A stretch of DNA of 64,000 bases from Symbiodinium natans (GCA_905221605.1 CAJNDS010001935.1:371985-435984); one strand, 5' to 3'. Counted from the stretch's first letter, positions 32,400 to 43,379 are shown. Made by a program: numbers and translations. The notes: generated from the sequence alone by a model not told the origin.

Positions 32400-33060
32400 G
32401 GGGAAACCAGAACCTAATATTATTCTCCAATTATTGTAGTATCATTCTCCTTTATTATAGCATCAGTATCCCAACACCTACGGTTTAGATGTTTACCCCA
32501 GCTTTACCTGCTGCGACTTCAACCGCTTGAGTTGCAGCACGGTCCAGACATGAAGCCTCGGCTCGTCTGGGCCACCTGCTGTTCTTGAGAAGCTCCAACA
32601 GTATGTACATCCTCAGTGGGTGAGCAAGATACAATGAGCTGCCGCAGTCTGACAGTCGTCCACTTGTAACATGTCAGAGTGATGTCATAAGATCCATTTC
32701 GACTGTAACGGAGTGCAAATTGCCCAACAAAAATCGCGACGCCTTACCAGCATTCTCTCCTCAAGATGTGTGCAAGAAATGGGCACTACAGTAGGTAGAC
32801 TACTCTTAAGCCCACAACTGCACCCAAAACGCGTCGATTGCAGCTGTCAGCGATGTGTTGGGCTTGGCTTCAAGGCGTCAGGACTGTGAGGGCTTTGTGG
32901 GCATGACCATTCAAGATCGGGGTGCGGAAGTACTCGTGCTGCAGGGAACTGCGCACAGCCCGTCACAGCCCTACTTGTGTCTAGGTGCTGCCCGACATGG
33001 TCAACGCTGGCGGATGTTAACTCTTACATGACGGTTGCGTAGATTCGAGCCCTCCAACTA
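32400..33060. other. No assignable gene
   Basis: Short AT-rich stretch (32414-32470), then unique sequence with no convincing ORF on either strand. Confidence 0.4.
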
Positions 33061-33067
33061 TGATACT

Positions 33068-33374
<307 letters not shown>

Positions 33375-33402
33375 ACTTACTAGACGACGACGACGAAACC
33401 AT

Positions 33403-33591
33403 TCACAAAGGCGTAGGTTTGGAGCTCTTGGTGTGGACAGCTTTCGCGACCATGCCACAGAAGCCGAGGCCGCCACAGGTATGAGGGAACAAGCGGGATG
33501 GTGCGGGCCTTGAGAAGCGCGGTTGCTCCCGGTGGTGCAAGGTCAAAGCAAAGACGGTGTGATCCGCAGCTTTGACACAACACCCTGGCAC
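33403..33591 (-). CDS. Weak ORF next to the triplet array
   Basis: 62 aa (TVFALTLHHREQPRFSRPAP), overlapped by a second minus frame. Composition is only mildly protein-like. Confidence 0.2.
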   Translation of the reverse strand: MPGCCVKAADHTVFALTLHHREQPRFSRPAPSRLFPHTCGGLGFCGMVAKAVHTKSSKPTPL

Positions 33592-34233
33592 CCACTGCTA
33601 GCCCCTATGGGAGTCTCAAGGCTTGCTGGCTCACTCCGATGACATGATATAGTAGCGAGTGCTCAAACTCCGAGTGCGGATGCTCTCAGAGTCTTAGGGA
33701 AAGCACTGGGACCATGATGAGGTTGCTGCGTCCCGCAGCCCGTGGAAAGTTATCTGGACCTTTGCCAGTCAGTGGCAGGTTGCATCGGCAAGTCTGGTAT
33801 AGGCACTTACATGCACTTGAGGTGCTTGCAGCAGTTGATTGGGGTTGAGCACAAGGCTAGAAAATCATGAGCCTGAAGTAACCAACCCTGCAGTGTGAAA
33901 CCGCAGCGACCCATGGGCAACTTCATCTAGATACAAGTGCATGCCCAATATATTGCAGGCGCTGTCAAACGGCCGGTACCATTTGCGGCACGGCCCACAA
34001 GACTCAAACCCCAAACCCTAAACCCTAAAGCCCATAAAGCCCCTATCAGTCCAGCTGTCAGACGCCAACCGCCATCGTGCGCACCCAATGAGCTCCACCC
34101 ATGGCTGCCCTACCGAGACCCTGAAGCCCCGAATTCCACCCTAAACTGCCCCAAACCCTAAACCCTAAACCCTTAATCCTAAACCCTAATCCCTAAACCC
34201 CTAAACCCAAAACCCAAACAAATAATTATCTGG

Positions 34234-34290
34234 CAGCGGCGCCTCGGGGAGGAGGCGGGACTCGAACTCCTGCGCTGCCAGGCGCCGCGC
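34234..34290 (-). CDS. Exon candidate between opposed telomere-like arrays
   Basis: Minus strand TCGCCAG/GCG acceptor, then ARRLAAQEFESRLLPEAPLP and a possible GA donor (CCA/GATAAT). CCCTAAA repeats at 34153-34220, degenerate TTTAGGG repeats at 34330-34590. Confidence 0.4.
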
Positions 34291-34329
34291 CTGGCGAGCT
34301 GTCGGTTTTCGGATTCTTCTGTTTGCTTT

Positions 34330-34590
34330 AGGGTTCAAGTTTTAGGGTTTAAGTTTTAGGGTTCAAGTTTTTTAAGGGTTTAGGGTTCAAGCTTTAGGGT
34401 TTAAGGGTTTAAGGGTTTAGGGGTTAAGGGTTGGGGTATATTTTTTGCTTGAGGGTTCGAGGGTTTGAGGGTTTAGGGGTTTAGGGTTGAAGGGCTTCAG
34501 GGTCTAGGGGTTTTGGGTTTCAGGGAGGGTTTTAGGGCTGCAGGGTTCGGGGTTTAGAGTTTAGGGTTTTGGGGTTCGGATGTTCTTCTG
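34330..34590 (+). repeat. Degenerate telomere-like array
   Basis: GGGTTTAAG, GGGTTCAAG and similar variants over about 260 bp. Confidence 0.85.
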
Positions 34591-34761
34591 ATACCTACCT
34601 GGGGAAAGGAGCTTGGGGGAGTGCGTTATTTCGAACGACACGACCTTCCTCCGAATCAAAACCCAGGAAGCCCCGAACGCTACGTGCTCACAGCAACTCA
34701 CTGAAAACATGAGGTCAGCTCTCTCAGTTCTGGTCCCCTTTAATGGGGGGCCGCCTTGTAA

Positions 34762-34864
34762 CTTACTTCTCCAATAGCCAAGGGGAAAAAAGGTTAACCT
34801 TTAACATTCCTACTAAATAAGGAAACCCAAAAAGTTTATAGAGTTCAACTAAAGGCGAAGTAAG
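34762..34864. mobile_element. Palindromic element IE-E
   Basis: CTTACTTCTCCAATAGCC at the left, GGCGAAGTAAG at the right; relative of intron 2 of the pentapeptide gene. No clear target duplication here. Confidence 0.8.
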
Positions 34865-35121
34865 ATAAAGATAAAGAACCCAAAAAGGACCACAAAAGTG
34901 ACTTTGAAGGGGCTCCAAGCTTTGGGCCGGTTGAGGGGAGAGTTTTGTAAAATTCGGGGGCTTGGCCTAACTTGGGGTTTTTGGTAGGATTTTGGCAAAA
35001 AAAAATCAGGGGTTTCGAGTCAGGTCCGAGGCTCCCCTAAACCCTAAACCCTCAACCCTAAACCCTTTTACCCTAAACCCTAAAACCCAAAACCCAAAAC
35101 CCTAAACCCTAAACTCCCAGT

Positions 35122-35319
35122 ATGCGCAAGAAGCATCGAAAAGTGAGCAGGGCAGCTGAGGCCGAGGCGTACTGCGCCGCTTTCCGGGCCACAGCCTGGA
35201 CTGACACACTTGCTCTGATACAGCTCGGACCTCAGAGGCCTGAAATCTGCTCCGAACTCTGCAGGACCCTCCCTGAATTATCTGAGCTGTGCTTTCAACT
35301 CTTTGAACACTTTGAATAG
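35122..35319 (+). CDS. Plus-strand ORF, possible retrotransposon RNase H remnant
   Basis: MRKKHRKVSRAAEAEAYCAA then FRATAWTDTLALIQLG and a Leu/Glu-rich end. The SRAAEAEA stretch recalls the end of Copia-type RNase H (RSxAEAE), a loose resemblance only. Starts right after telomere-like repeats. Confidence 0.3.
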   Translation: MRKKHRKVSRAAEAEAYCAAFRATAWTDTLALIQLGPQRPEICSELCRTLPELSELCFQLFEHFE

Positions 35320-35622
35320 GTTCCTAAATGAGGAAAGAAGTAAAATTAAAAACGTATCCCAAAGCACAACCCAGTTATAGCACGGTCATGAGATCCTCGC
35401 GCAAGGGTCGCAGTTGGGGTCCGCAATGCCCTTGTTCTTGGTGGACAGGGCCAGGTACCTGAGTTCACTGAGTTCAGGGCTTCCGGCATCGCGGGTGCTC
35501 GAAGCTACTGAAACTTCGTGCTTCACGCTAAGGGGCCAAGATGGCAGCAAATCCTAAACCCTAAACCCTAAACCCCAAGTGAGTCAGGCCACAGGCTGCC
35601 CGAACATCTTTTAACACCATAA

Positions 35623-35723
35623 GGGTAGTTCTCTAAATTAGGGTCCCTTTGGGGTCCCCTTTATCACCCGGTACCCTTATGATAAGGAGCCGAAAAAAGG
35701 AGCCCAATCTAAAGAACTACCCC
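35623..35723. mobile_element. Palindromic element IE-G, single copy seen
   Basis: GGGTAGTTCTCTAAATTAGG at the left, CCAATCTAAAGAACTACCCC at the right, with the inner palindrome GGTACCC region. Confidence 0.65.
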
Positions 35724-36167
35724 ATGTACCTCAGTCCTGGACCCTATACCCTATACCCTAAACCCTAAACCCTAAACCCTCGCCGGGGGACTGGGAGTTC
35801 AGCATCTCGATGCCGATCCGCGACAGCACAAAACCTCACGAGTCACGTCGAGGGCTGTTTTTTTGTTTTGAGGTTGTTTGTTTGTTTGTTTGTTTATTTG
35901 CTTCTTTCTTTGTTTGTTTCTTTGTTTGTTTTTTGGGGGCATGGGGCCTCTGATTTTTTCGGACTTGGCGTTCCTCAACTATCCCTGGAAAGCCCCATTG
36001 AACGCTCAAAAGCTTGTCTGGTCCAGAACCAACTCGCAATTACACAGCAGAATCACAGCTGACAACACCACGTCTTGTGGAGTAGTGGCTAGACTCTCAT
36101 GCCGCCTAGTGCATCTCGACAGTTAGGGTGCCCGATCTACATCGAAGGTTGCGATATTGTGTATCGA

Positions 36168-36260
36168 TGGGTAGTTGCCAAATCGGGGTACCCCTGTTAT
36201 GCCCCAAATAGAATAGAATCCGCTTAGGGCAAAAAGGGTACCCCCATTTTCGGAATCCAA
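36168..36260. mobile_element. Diverged palindromic element, IE-C-like
   Basis: TGCCAAATCGGGGTACCCC at the left, GGGTACCCCCATTTTCGGA at the right. Confidence 0.5.
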
Positions 36261-36322
36261 TCCTACAGTCTCCAGAGCTCGGCATAGCAGCTGGGCGTAC
36301 TTAGGCGTTTTTCTAGGGCGCG

Positions 36323-37947
36323 TCAGTCATACAGCATCATGCTTTGCTCCTCTGTCCATGACAGCTCCACCGGCTTCGATGCATATGAAGGGTTCGCGGC
36401 ACTGAAGGACGTCAGGCACTTGACATATCTTTCCATGATGAGCCAGTCCCCGAGACTGTAAGCCGACACCGGGGACTCCAAATGCTCATCGGGCTCATGT
36501 GGGCTCTGGTCAGGTCTGGTGATGTTGGCGACTGACCTTGTGGCAACAAGGATCTGCTGCTCTTGGTGCACGTGATACCTTTGAAGGTAGTCTCGCAACA
36601 TGGCGGCATCGCGTGAATGCGTGTGGTTCTTGTGCGCTATTGGTAGCTCCAGATACCCCTTGCCAGCTTTGTGGAAGGGCGTCCAACACAACAGCTTCAT
36701 TGCACTGATGCCCTTCAAAGCCAGGTAAATGGCATGACCGATTATCAGCTCATCATGCTGAGGGATCCAGTCAATTATGGCTTTTGGCCAGAACCCCGCG
36801 GAGCTTGCCTGGCTGGGTGGATGCGTCACCAAAGAGGCCGTGAACGTCGGTGCTGCAGGGGGTGTCATTGCTGTGATGTTGCTGGATGCAGACTTGCCAT
36901 CACAACTGAAGGCTTCCTTAGTTGTTTAGGGTTTAGGGCCTTTAGGGCCTAGGGTTTAGGGTTTAAGGTTTAGGGTTTTGTCCAGTAACCCGGGGGAACT
37001 CAAGGTTCACCTTTGGGATTCTCAGGGGAGTATATTACCCCAAAAAAGGTTAAAGGTTGCCTACTCTACTACTAAGCTTCAATGGTGAAGGTGACCCGCC
37101 TCTTTGGCCACAAGCCACACTTCGTGGCGAAGCTCAGGGTCTTCGAGGAGGCGGTCCGCATCCGGATCCCGCATTCGCGTTTCCAAACTCCGACCTTGTC
37201 TTCGCAAAACAGCTTGGGGGCTTCCTCCTCGTAGGTGGTGAATATCCGGAAATAAGCATCGTCCGGCAAGAGGGCAAGCTCTGTGTGAGGATGGGACCAA
37301 TGCAGGTCCATGCACACAGAACCCTCGTCATTCTTGACATTGATTCGGGGGTCCGTGCGATGTAATTGCAGATCATAGGGCGCTGCAGGCACCAAGGCTT
37401 CCGCGCTGGACAGCCGCGGCTTTGACGGACAGCTGAAGCTGGAGCCTTCGAAAGCTGCATCTTCTTTGTCAGCGAGCTTCACCTCGAAGGCCTTATGAGC
37501 TGGCAGTTTGCGCATGAGGGCGCGGTACCGGCGGATCTTCCGGTCAGAGGAACTGGTAGCGGTGGCCGTTTCAATCTGGCCATCGTCTGGCCCGGCATCG
37601 GTGATGTCCAGTGGACGCAGTCCACCACCCCACTCGGCCGTGTACTCGGAATCCTTGGACTGCCTGCCGTAGATGTACGCCACCGGCAGATCACCAGCAT
37701 ACAGGAACTCGACGGTAGCACAGGACTCACTCACGCTCGGAAGGCGAGGAGTTCCCACAAACTTGCTGTGAGGATGCCACATTGGGCAATTCGCCTTCGT
37801 CTCGCGAATAAGCACCTGCATTTCCTCGCAAGCCTTGTCGCCCTTTCTGCACGCCCCTTGTTGGTTTCCGCAACCCTGCAAGATCAGACCGCATAAAGGC
37901 AGCAGGCATATGCTGACGATGGCACCTCTACCCATGCAGATCCACAT
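36323..37947 (-). CDS. Secreted or membrane-anchored protein of unknown function, 486 aa, probable retrogene
   Basis: Coding exon 1 runs 37947-37081 (first ATG; the frame is open upstream to 37971 but only through a TTG) and coding exon 2 36916-36323, ending in TGA. The join (ATT/GAAGCC) is in frame. The N terminus is a hydrophobic signal or anchor (VSICLLPLCGLIL, about residues 11-23) followed by a Cys-rich stretch. Residues around the splice (TFTIEAFSCDGKSASSN) resemble the last strand of a fibronectin-III-like domain, which is only an impression. The rest is unrecognised. A relict spliced leader lies 125 bp upstream at 38072-38085, which in dinoflagellates marks a gene re-inserted from mRNA. 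Confidence 0.75.
36917..37080 (-). mobile_element. Introner carrying an internal telomere-like array (coding intron of the 36.3-37.9 kb gene)
   Basis: 164 bp, GA..AG type, with GAAGC duplicated at both junctions and terminal repeat CTTAGTAGT / ACAACTAAG. About 59 bp of degenerate TTTAGGG repeats (about 36922-36980) lie inside; without them the element would be about 105 bp, the usual size here. Confidence 0.75.
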
Positions 37948-37956
37948 GTTGGGGAC

Positions 37957-38061
37957 CTGAGAGTTTCCCAAACTATGGTGTTTTAAGGGGATTGTAGTCT
38001 AGTTGGGGGAGGGGGGAGGGGCTATATAACGGGTAACCCTACTCTTGGGAAGTGCCCACAC
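37957..38061 (-). mobile_element. Probable introner in the 5'UTR
   Basis: 105 bp between AAG/GTGTGGG and CTCAG/GTCC, nine bases before the ATG at 37947. The ends share an inverted TTCCCAA / TTGGGAA core. Its length matches the other introners. It lies between the relict spliced leader and the start codon, so it would have been gained after retroposition. Confidence 0.5.
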
Positions 38062-38071
38062 CTTCTAGCTG

Positions 38072-38085
38072 CTTGAGCCAAAATG
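38072..38085 (-). other. Relict dinoflagellate spliced leader
   Basis: The minus strand reads CATTTTGGCTCAAG, identical to the last 14 bases of the 22-base dinoflagellate spliced leader. It is followed by a short leader region and then the gene at 36323-37947. Genomic relict leaders upstream of genes are known in dinoflagellates as marks of mRNA-derived (retroposed) copies. A 14-base match by chance in 64 kb is unlikely. Confidence 0.75.
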
Positions 38086-38387
38086 TGTACTTGGGGTTTA
38101 GGGTCTGTGTTTAGGGTTTGGGACGGGCGACAACACATTGATGCAAAAATGTCTCTATACTGTTGTGGCACAAACTGAGGCACAAACATCCTTATCTGGG
38201 CCCTAAACCCTAAAACCCTAAACCCTAAACCGCCCTGCTTTGGGTAGGGAGTAGCTTGGTGGGGTAGCGCAGGATCTCAAAAACTCACCTTTAAAGTTAG
38301 CCTAAACCTGCCGAGAAGGCCTGAAAGCAAAGCAGACCTAATCCTGGAATCTACCGGACACCCTATGAATAAGGAGTTCTGAAATGG

Positions 38388-38539
38388 TTTAGGGTTTAGG
38401 GTTTAGGGTTTAGGGTTCAGGGTTCAGGGTTTAGGGTTTAGGGTTTAGGGTTTAAGGTTTAGGGTTTAGGGTTTAGGGTTTAGGGTTTAGGGTTTAGGGT
38501 TTAGGGTGATCTTGACTAAGAGGTTTTGGGCTCTCTGGG
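38388..38539 (+). repeat. Telomere-like array ending at an IE-B fragment
   Basis: About 17 TTTAGGG units (38388-38508), nine bases, then the IE-B right end TTTTGGGCTCTCTGGG (38524-38539) with the rest of that element missing. Confidence 0.85.
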
Positions 38540-38712
38540 TATCGGGCGGCTGGACCTCAAACCCAACCAAACCACCTACTGCAGGTCAGGGACGATCCAG
38601 GAAGGTATCGATGTCTTCCACAGCCTACCAGGGATGGCTCTGGTCTTCTGCCATGGAGAATCCAGCATGGGACGCATGAGGAATTGTCACCGAACCCGAG
38701 TATGGCAGCGTT

Positions 38713-38976
38713 GTGGCGACTTGTGGCTCTGCTGGATTCTGCGACGAAGTACACAGCCTTACATTGGTTGCGAAACGTCGTGTATGGGGTTCACGCGTGC
38801 TGAGAGAAGACTTGCACAAGGTTGCAGACTTAACTCTCAAACAGTTCTGTCGCATCCCCTTTCATTCAACCTGCAACCTCAAAAGTCTGCACACCTCGGA
38901 CTCGCTCTCGCCAGCTTCTATCTTCAGCCTGCAAGACATAAACGGGCACTCGCCGACAGCATTTCAGGTCTTATAG
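38713..38976 (+). CDS. Plus-strand ORF, unidentified
   Basis: 87 aa (FCDEVHSLTLVAKRRVWGSR, VLREDLHKVADLTLKQFCRI). Protein-like on the plus strand, while the minus frames here are less so. No family. Confidence 0.25.
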   Translation: MATCGSAGFCDEVHSLTLVAKRRVWGSRVLREDLHKVADLTLKQFCRIPFHSTCNLKSLHTSDSLSPASIFSLQDINGHSPTAFQVL

Positions 38977-39239
38977 GGTGTAGGACCCCAAGTCAATGAT
39001 GATGAGAAGAATAAGTGCAAGCATGGTTGTTCGCACATCAGCATGCTCGGACAAATCCGGCGCTGAACCGAGGTACGAAGGCCACGACCAGTGAGTCTTT
39101 GAGCATTGACCGAGTTCCCCATTGCAAGGACGAACATCATCTCAGGTTCCCGCACATGTGAACTCCATTACCTATATACCCCCCGCGACTTCGATGCAGC
39201 TGCCACACCAGCGTGCTGTAGTGACCATTCCCAGAGCTT

Positions 39240-39330
39240 TTATTATTAGTACTATTACTATTATTATTTATTATTATTATTAGTAATATTATTATACTAT
39301 TATTATTATTATTGGTATTATTATTATGGC
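39240..39330 (+). repeat. (TTA)n microsatellite
   Basis: TTATTATTAGTACTATTACT-type repeat over about 90 bp. Confidence 0.9.
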
Positions 39331-39460
39331 CCGATGGCAGGTGAACGGATCTGCCTCAACAAGAAGCAGACAGGCCTCTTTAGGTCCTTCATGCCAACTG
39401 TCAGGCGCTTTACCCTTGGTGAAGCGTCGTGCATAAACTGATCTCATGACAGTGTTTCGG

Positions 39461-39512
39461 GTTTAGGGTTTAGGGTTTAGGGTTTAGGGTTTAGGGTTTA
39501 GGGTTTAGGGTC
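39461..39512 (+). repeat. Telomere-like array (TTTAGGG)n
   Basis: About seven units bordering the exon-like block at 39525. Confidence 0.9.
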
Positions 39513-39524
39513 ACACTGCTACTA

Positions 39525-39941
39525 CGCCTAGGGTTTCTGACAACCCGCAAGTCCAGTAGGACCCTTGCACGAGCTACTAAAATGGTGTCCATTACGGCCA
39601 ACAAAAAGCTGCTGCGTTTGGGCCCACGCTGATGCTTGTGCCTCTCCTTCACAGAGCGAACTGCAGCGGCAAACTCCTGCAGGCGAAAGAGACATTTTCT
39701 GACTTTTGGGTCTCGGGTTGGAGTGCAGGAGCACGGACTGTCAAGGTCACAAAGAGAAGACCGTGACTTGCCTATGGCAGATGCTGAAAACATCGATGCA
39801 GGAGGCCACTTTCTCTAACGAAAGCGTCAGGTAAGACCCGCGCCTACCACCAGCACTAGTACCAGGTAGCCACAGAAACTGCTGATCGCAGAAAGGTTGG
39901 GCAAGCTTCCAAGGCAAACCTGGGGGAGTGAAAGCCGCCAT
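39525..39941 (-). CDS. Exon-like ORFs, unidentified protein
   Basis: 39793-39525 reads CLFRLQEFAAAVRSVKERHK, HQRGPKRSSFLLAVMDTILV, ARARVLLDLRVVRNPRR; 39941-39747 in another frame reads AAFTPPGLPWKLAQPFCDQQ, GSYLTLSLEKVASCIDVFSI. Likely adjacent exons on the minus strand. Confidence 0.4.
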
Positions 39942-40064
39942 TGTCCCTTCAACGCAAAGGCATGAACCGGCTTTGATAGCCCACCGGTTTCCAACCTCAA
40001 CCCTCAGCCCTGCGCCCTAAGCCAACACTGGTGTCATGCAGGCCTGGCGTCGAAAACAAAGGGG

Positions 40065-40147
40065 AAAGAGAAAGAAAAAGAGAGAGAGAGAGAAAGAGAG
40101 AGAAAGAGAGCGAGAGAGAGAGAGAGAGAGAAGAGAGAGGAGGAGAG

Positions 40148-40190
<43 letters not shown>

Positions 40191-40394
40191 GGAGGAGAGC
40201 AAGAGAGAGAGAGAGAGAGGGAGAGAGGGAGGGAGAAAGAGAGAGAAAGAGAGCGAGAGAGAGAGAGAGAGAGAGAAGAGAGAGGAGGAGAGAGAGAGAG
40301 GGAGAGAGGGAGGGAGGGCGGGAGGGAGGGAGGGCGGGAGGGAGGGGAGGGAAGGAGGGAGGGAGGGAAGGCGAGGGGGGGAGAGAGGGAGAGC
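40065..40394 (+). repeat. Long GA-rich (purine) tract
   Basis: GAGAGA / GGGAGGGA repeats over about 330 bp, nearly all purine on the plus strand. The long Arg/Glu and Ser/Leu ORFs over it are artefacts. Confidence 0.97.
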
Positions 40395-40459
40395 CGGCGG
40401 GTGGCGCTTTTAAGATTAACCACAAGAGAAAACAACAACACCAATCATCAGACATGAGA

Positions 40460-40543
40460 AATCGTGGTCCCCGGAGGTCCCGGCCGCCGCCTGGAGGTTT
40501 GCACCCTCTTTGGCTGCACGGAGAATGTCGGCGAAGGAGCGGA
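40460..40543 (-). CDS. Exon-like block, helical
   Basis: Minus strand GCTCAG/GTC acceptor, then VRSFADILRAAKEGANLQAA. TTTAGGG array (40557-40622) on the high side. Confidence 0.4.
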
Positions 40544-40556
40544 CCTGAGCTTCGAG

Positions 40557-40622
40557 TTTAGGGTTTAGGGTTTAGGGTTTAGGGTTTAGGGTTTAGGGTT
40601 TAGGGTTTAGGGTTTAGGGTGA
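40557..40622 (+). repeat. Telomere-like array (TTTAGGG)9
   Basis: Nine near-perfect units between two exon-like blocks. Confidence 0.92.
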
Positions 40623-40623
40623 A

Positions 40624-40872
40624 GCTTTTTCCCACCTGCCAAGCAGGGTTCAGGGATTCAGCATTGTAGGGTTGAGGCTTCAGGGCTTGGGACTTAATGT
40701 ACCAGGCTTCGAAAGGGTCGTTCATAGCAAGCTGAACAACAAGGGCGCACTCCAAAAAGAATGACGCCTGTTGCCAAGACTCAACCCAAAGGTCCCCTTC
40801 ATCCCATGCGCCGCGCCCGCCCAGCTCAAAAAGCCAAAAGCCACAAGCCCCCAAACCCTGACCGACCTCCAC
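40624..40872 (-). CDS. Exon-like block of a membrane protein
   Basis: Minus frame WDEGDLWVESWQQASFFLEC, ALVVQLAMNDPFEAWYIKSQ. A hydrophobic helix flanked by acidic residues, reminiscent of dinoflagellate channel or transporter helices. Low side runs into telomere-like repeats. Confidence 0.4.
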
Positions 40873-41451
40873 AAGGTTAGAGTTTAGGGTTTAGGGTTTA
40901 GGGTTTAGGGTTTAGGGTTTAGGCCCGAACTCTGAAATCCTCCGAGCCCCCAATTTGGCCACGCCACCAGCCGCGCCCGGGCACACAGAAGAGCCCTGGC
41001 CGGGGTCTTGATGGCAGTTGGCTGTTCTGGGGGGGGCCCAGAAGGGCTCTGGATGGTTTGTTCCCTACTATATCCGAACGTCCCGAACATGGGTTTTCAA
41101 CTCAAAAACTGCCAAGCGACACTAAGCACAACCCCCAACCGAGGCGTTGCCACGGGCAACCATCGACCATGTCCAGATTCGTCAAGTGCGCAATGCCTCT
41201 GAGGGTGTGGAACAAAGATGACTTCGCGCCATTCTCTGCTTCTTAAGTCTTATGCGAAATATACCTTCAACTACGAATCCTGTCCTAACACTTCCTTAGT
41301 TCTTCGCCGTGCTAGCACGTTTTTGAGCACTGGCAGAACCTAAGGCTTGGACGGTTGGCCAGCCGAACCTGGGGCCGAAAGTGGAAACCCTGCTGTGCCA
41401 AAGGCAAGAAAAGCCCTACAAACCCTGCCAGAGCCATAAAACCGTAAAACC

Positions 41452-42051
41452 CTAGACCTTCAACGAAAGCAACCCCCTAAACCCTAAAGACTTGTCCCTG
41501 TGGAGTGACGCCTTGGCGTCTCCAGTGCGGGTGGCAAACAACAACCTAACTCGTTCAAGAAATCCGATAAAGACGCGTGGAGAAACCTGGGCCGTTTGGG
41601 GTCTGGGCTCTGGTTGGGCACGCGTATCACGACACAACAGTTCCGGAGTCCTGAGTGTTGTGTATGCTTGTGGATTGCTCCAAATAAAGGGGCCCCTAGC
41701 TTTGATGCCACTCCGGGAAACGCATCCAAAAGACGTTTGCTGCCGGAATTGCAGGTTGATCATCCTCCTCCAACGTTTCTGCACCGTTCTGATTCAGGTG
41801 CTGATGACCACACCTTTTCTACCGATTAACTTGGTTTGGGTCATGTATGCTCAAGGAAGGAAGTGCATGCAGTAGCCCACACGTGTGAGCCGGAACGTGC
41901 ATCTTCCCGCCAGGCGTATAGCGTGCGCCACACAAGAGATGAGTTTGCCCTTCTCCACCATGATGGGAAAACCTCTAACAACTAGTTGGAAACATGCAAC
42001 TGCCCATTTGGACCTCGTAGCCTTCCCTGAGCCAACAGCCATTTTTGGCAC
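41452..42051 (-). CDS. Exon-like ORFs, unidentified
   Basis: 42051-41851 reads KWAVACFQLVVRGFPIMVEK, GKLISCVAHAIRLAGRCTFR; 41784-41452 reads INLQFRQQTSFGCVSRSGIK, VFIGFLERVRLLFATRTGDA. A 127-aa plus ORF (41492-41875) overlaps. Strand follows the neighbourhood. Confidence 0.3.
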
Positions 42052-42243
42052 CCTAAACCCTCAACCTTACCTCACAAATGTTCTGTAAACACCCCTGACG
42101 CCGAGCTACGCAGGCCCAGCGCAACTGACAGGCCATTTTTCTGCGCGGCTCTGTCCATCCCCAGGGCTTCGGGGAGAAGACGTTCGGGTTTTGGGGGGAG
42201 GGGTCTAGGCTCGGAGACTCTAAGGGTTCAAACAGTTTGTAGG

Positions 42244-42477
42244 TCAAAGAGATCTGAACGGCAGTTGCTTCGCACACCGCGATCGGAGGCCAGCGGAATC
42301 AGCCACCATTGTGGTCCGATGCTGGGCGCAACAACACCTACAAATCCTGCCATATGAATCCTTTTTCAAGGATTCAACTAACACAAAACAGCCAACTGGG
42401 GTGTTACACCCGTTGTCTGGGCCCCCTCTTGTGGATGACCCGTGGCCTCGCATTCTGAGTAGGGATCCCGCCTGCAA
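42244..42477 (-). CDS. Exon-like ORF, 77 aa
   Basis: Reads PVGCFVLVESLKKDSYGRIC then RCCCAQHRTTMVADSAGLRS and a stop. No family recognised. Confidence 0.25.
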   Translation of the reverse strand: MQAGSLLRMRGHGSSTRGGPDNGCNTPVGCFVLVESLKKDSYGRICRCCCAQHRTTMVADSAGLRSRCAKQLPFRSL

Positions 42478-42512
42478 TTTCTAGGGCCTCATCAAACTCA
42501 TCTGAGCTGTCC

Positions 42513-42605
42513 CACATACATATATATATATATACATTCATTTATTTATTTATTTGCTTATATTTATTTATTTATATTTATTTATTTATATTATATGTAT
42601 ACATA
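42513..42605 (+). repeat. AT-rich microsatellite (TA)n and (TTTA)n
   Basis: TATATATATA followed by ATTTATTTATTTATTTGC-type repeats. Confidence 0.9.
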
Positions 42606-42745
42606 ATCATTGTATAAGAACTGTTCAAATATGTGTCTGCATGGAATTCTAAGCCGGATCTCAGCCCCCAGCTCGATTCTTTCGTCTGTACCGCACAAAG
42701 ACTACAAGGAAGCCTCCTTTAACCGCCCTTCTGTTGCTTGAGTCT

Positions 42746-42870
42746 TAGGGTTTAGGGTTTAGGTTTAGTGTTTAGGGTTTAGGTTTAGGGTGTAGGGTTT
42801 AGGGTTTAGGGTTTAGGGTTCAGGGTTCAGGGTTGAGGGTTGAGGGTTGAGGGTTTAGGGTTTAGGGGAT
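42746..42870 (+). repeat. Telomere-like array with GGGTTGA variants
   Basis: TTTAGGG units, TTTAGG variants and three GGGTTGA units. Confidence 0.9.
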
Positions 42871-43023
42871 TTTGATGGAAATCGAAGGCCAGATCCGGAC
42901 TGTAGTTGCGAGGCCACGGCATCTTTGTGGCCATACGTTGCTGTACCCAAACCTCTGCGCCAAGGCGCTCACTCTTGCCTCAGATAAGGCAGCACCCTCT
43001 GCAGGACTGCAGAGTCTGACAAA

Positions 43024-43110
43024 TTGAGGGTTTCCGAAATTGGGGGTGCCTTGTTGGGGTCCTTATTATAAGGGTTTATATTAGGGTCCCTTATTTTCGT
43101 AAACCCTCAA
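43024..43110. mobile_element. Palindromic element IE-C
   Basis: TTGAGGGTTTCCGAAATTGG at the left, ATTTTCGTAAACCCTCAA at the right; AA lies before and after. Confidence 0.8.
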
Positions 43111-43379
43111 AATTGTTGACTCTGCCAGTCTCACCGCTTCCCCCCAATACTAGCCTCCCTGATTTTCAACCCACTTCCCCCCCCCCCTCTTCCCCCCCTC
43201 CCCCCTCTTAGGTTCAATGCTGACATGCAACCCAACTACCGAAACTGCAACGAGTGCACCGCTCGGAAACGTCAGACTGACCCACCCAAGATGCGGAGAG
43301 CACAAGCCCTAAACCCTGAATCACTGAACCCTAAACCCTTTAAACTTTAAACCCTAAACCCTAAACCCTAAACCCTAAA

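Noticed and set aside
37947-37971. Start of the 36.3-kb gene at 37971 and of an ORF at 30204 (pentapeptide gene)
   Set aside because: Both positions are TTG, not ATG; the first is just upstream of an AG/G acceptor and the second lies within exon 3.
40031-40561. 176-aa Arg/Glu-rich ORF and its antisense Ser/Leu ORFs
   Set aside because: Translation of a GA tract; open in several frames on both strands.
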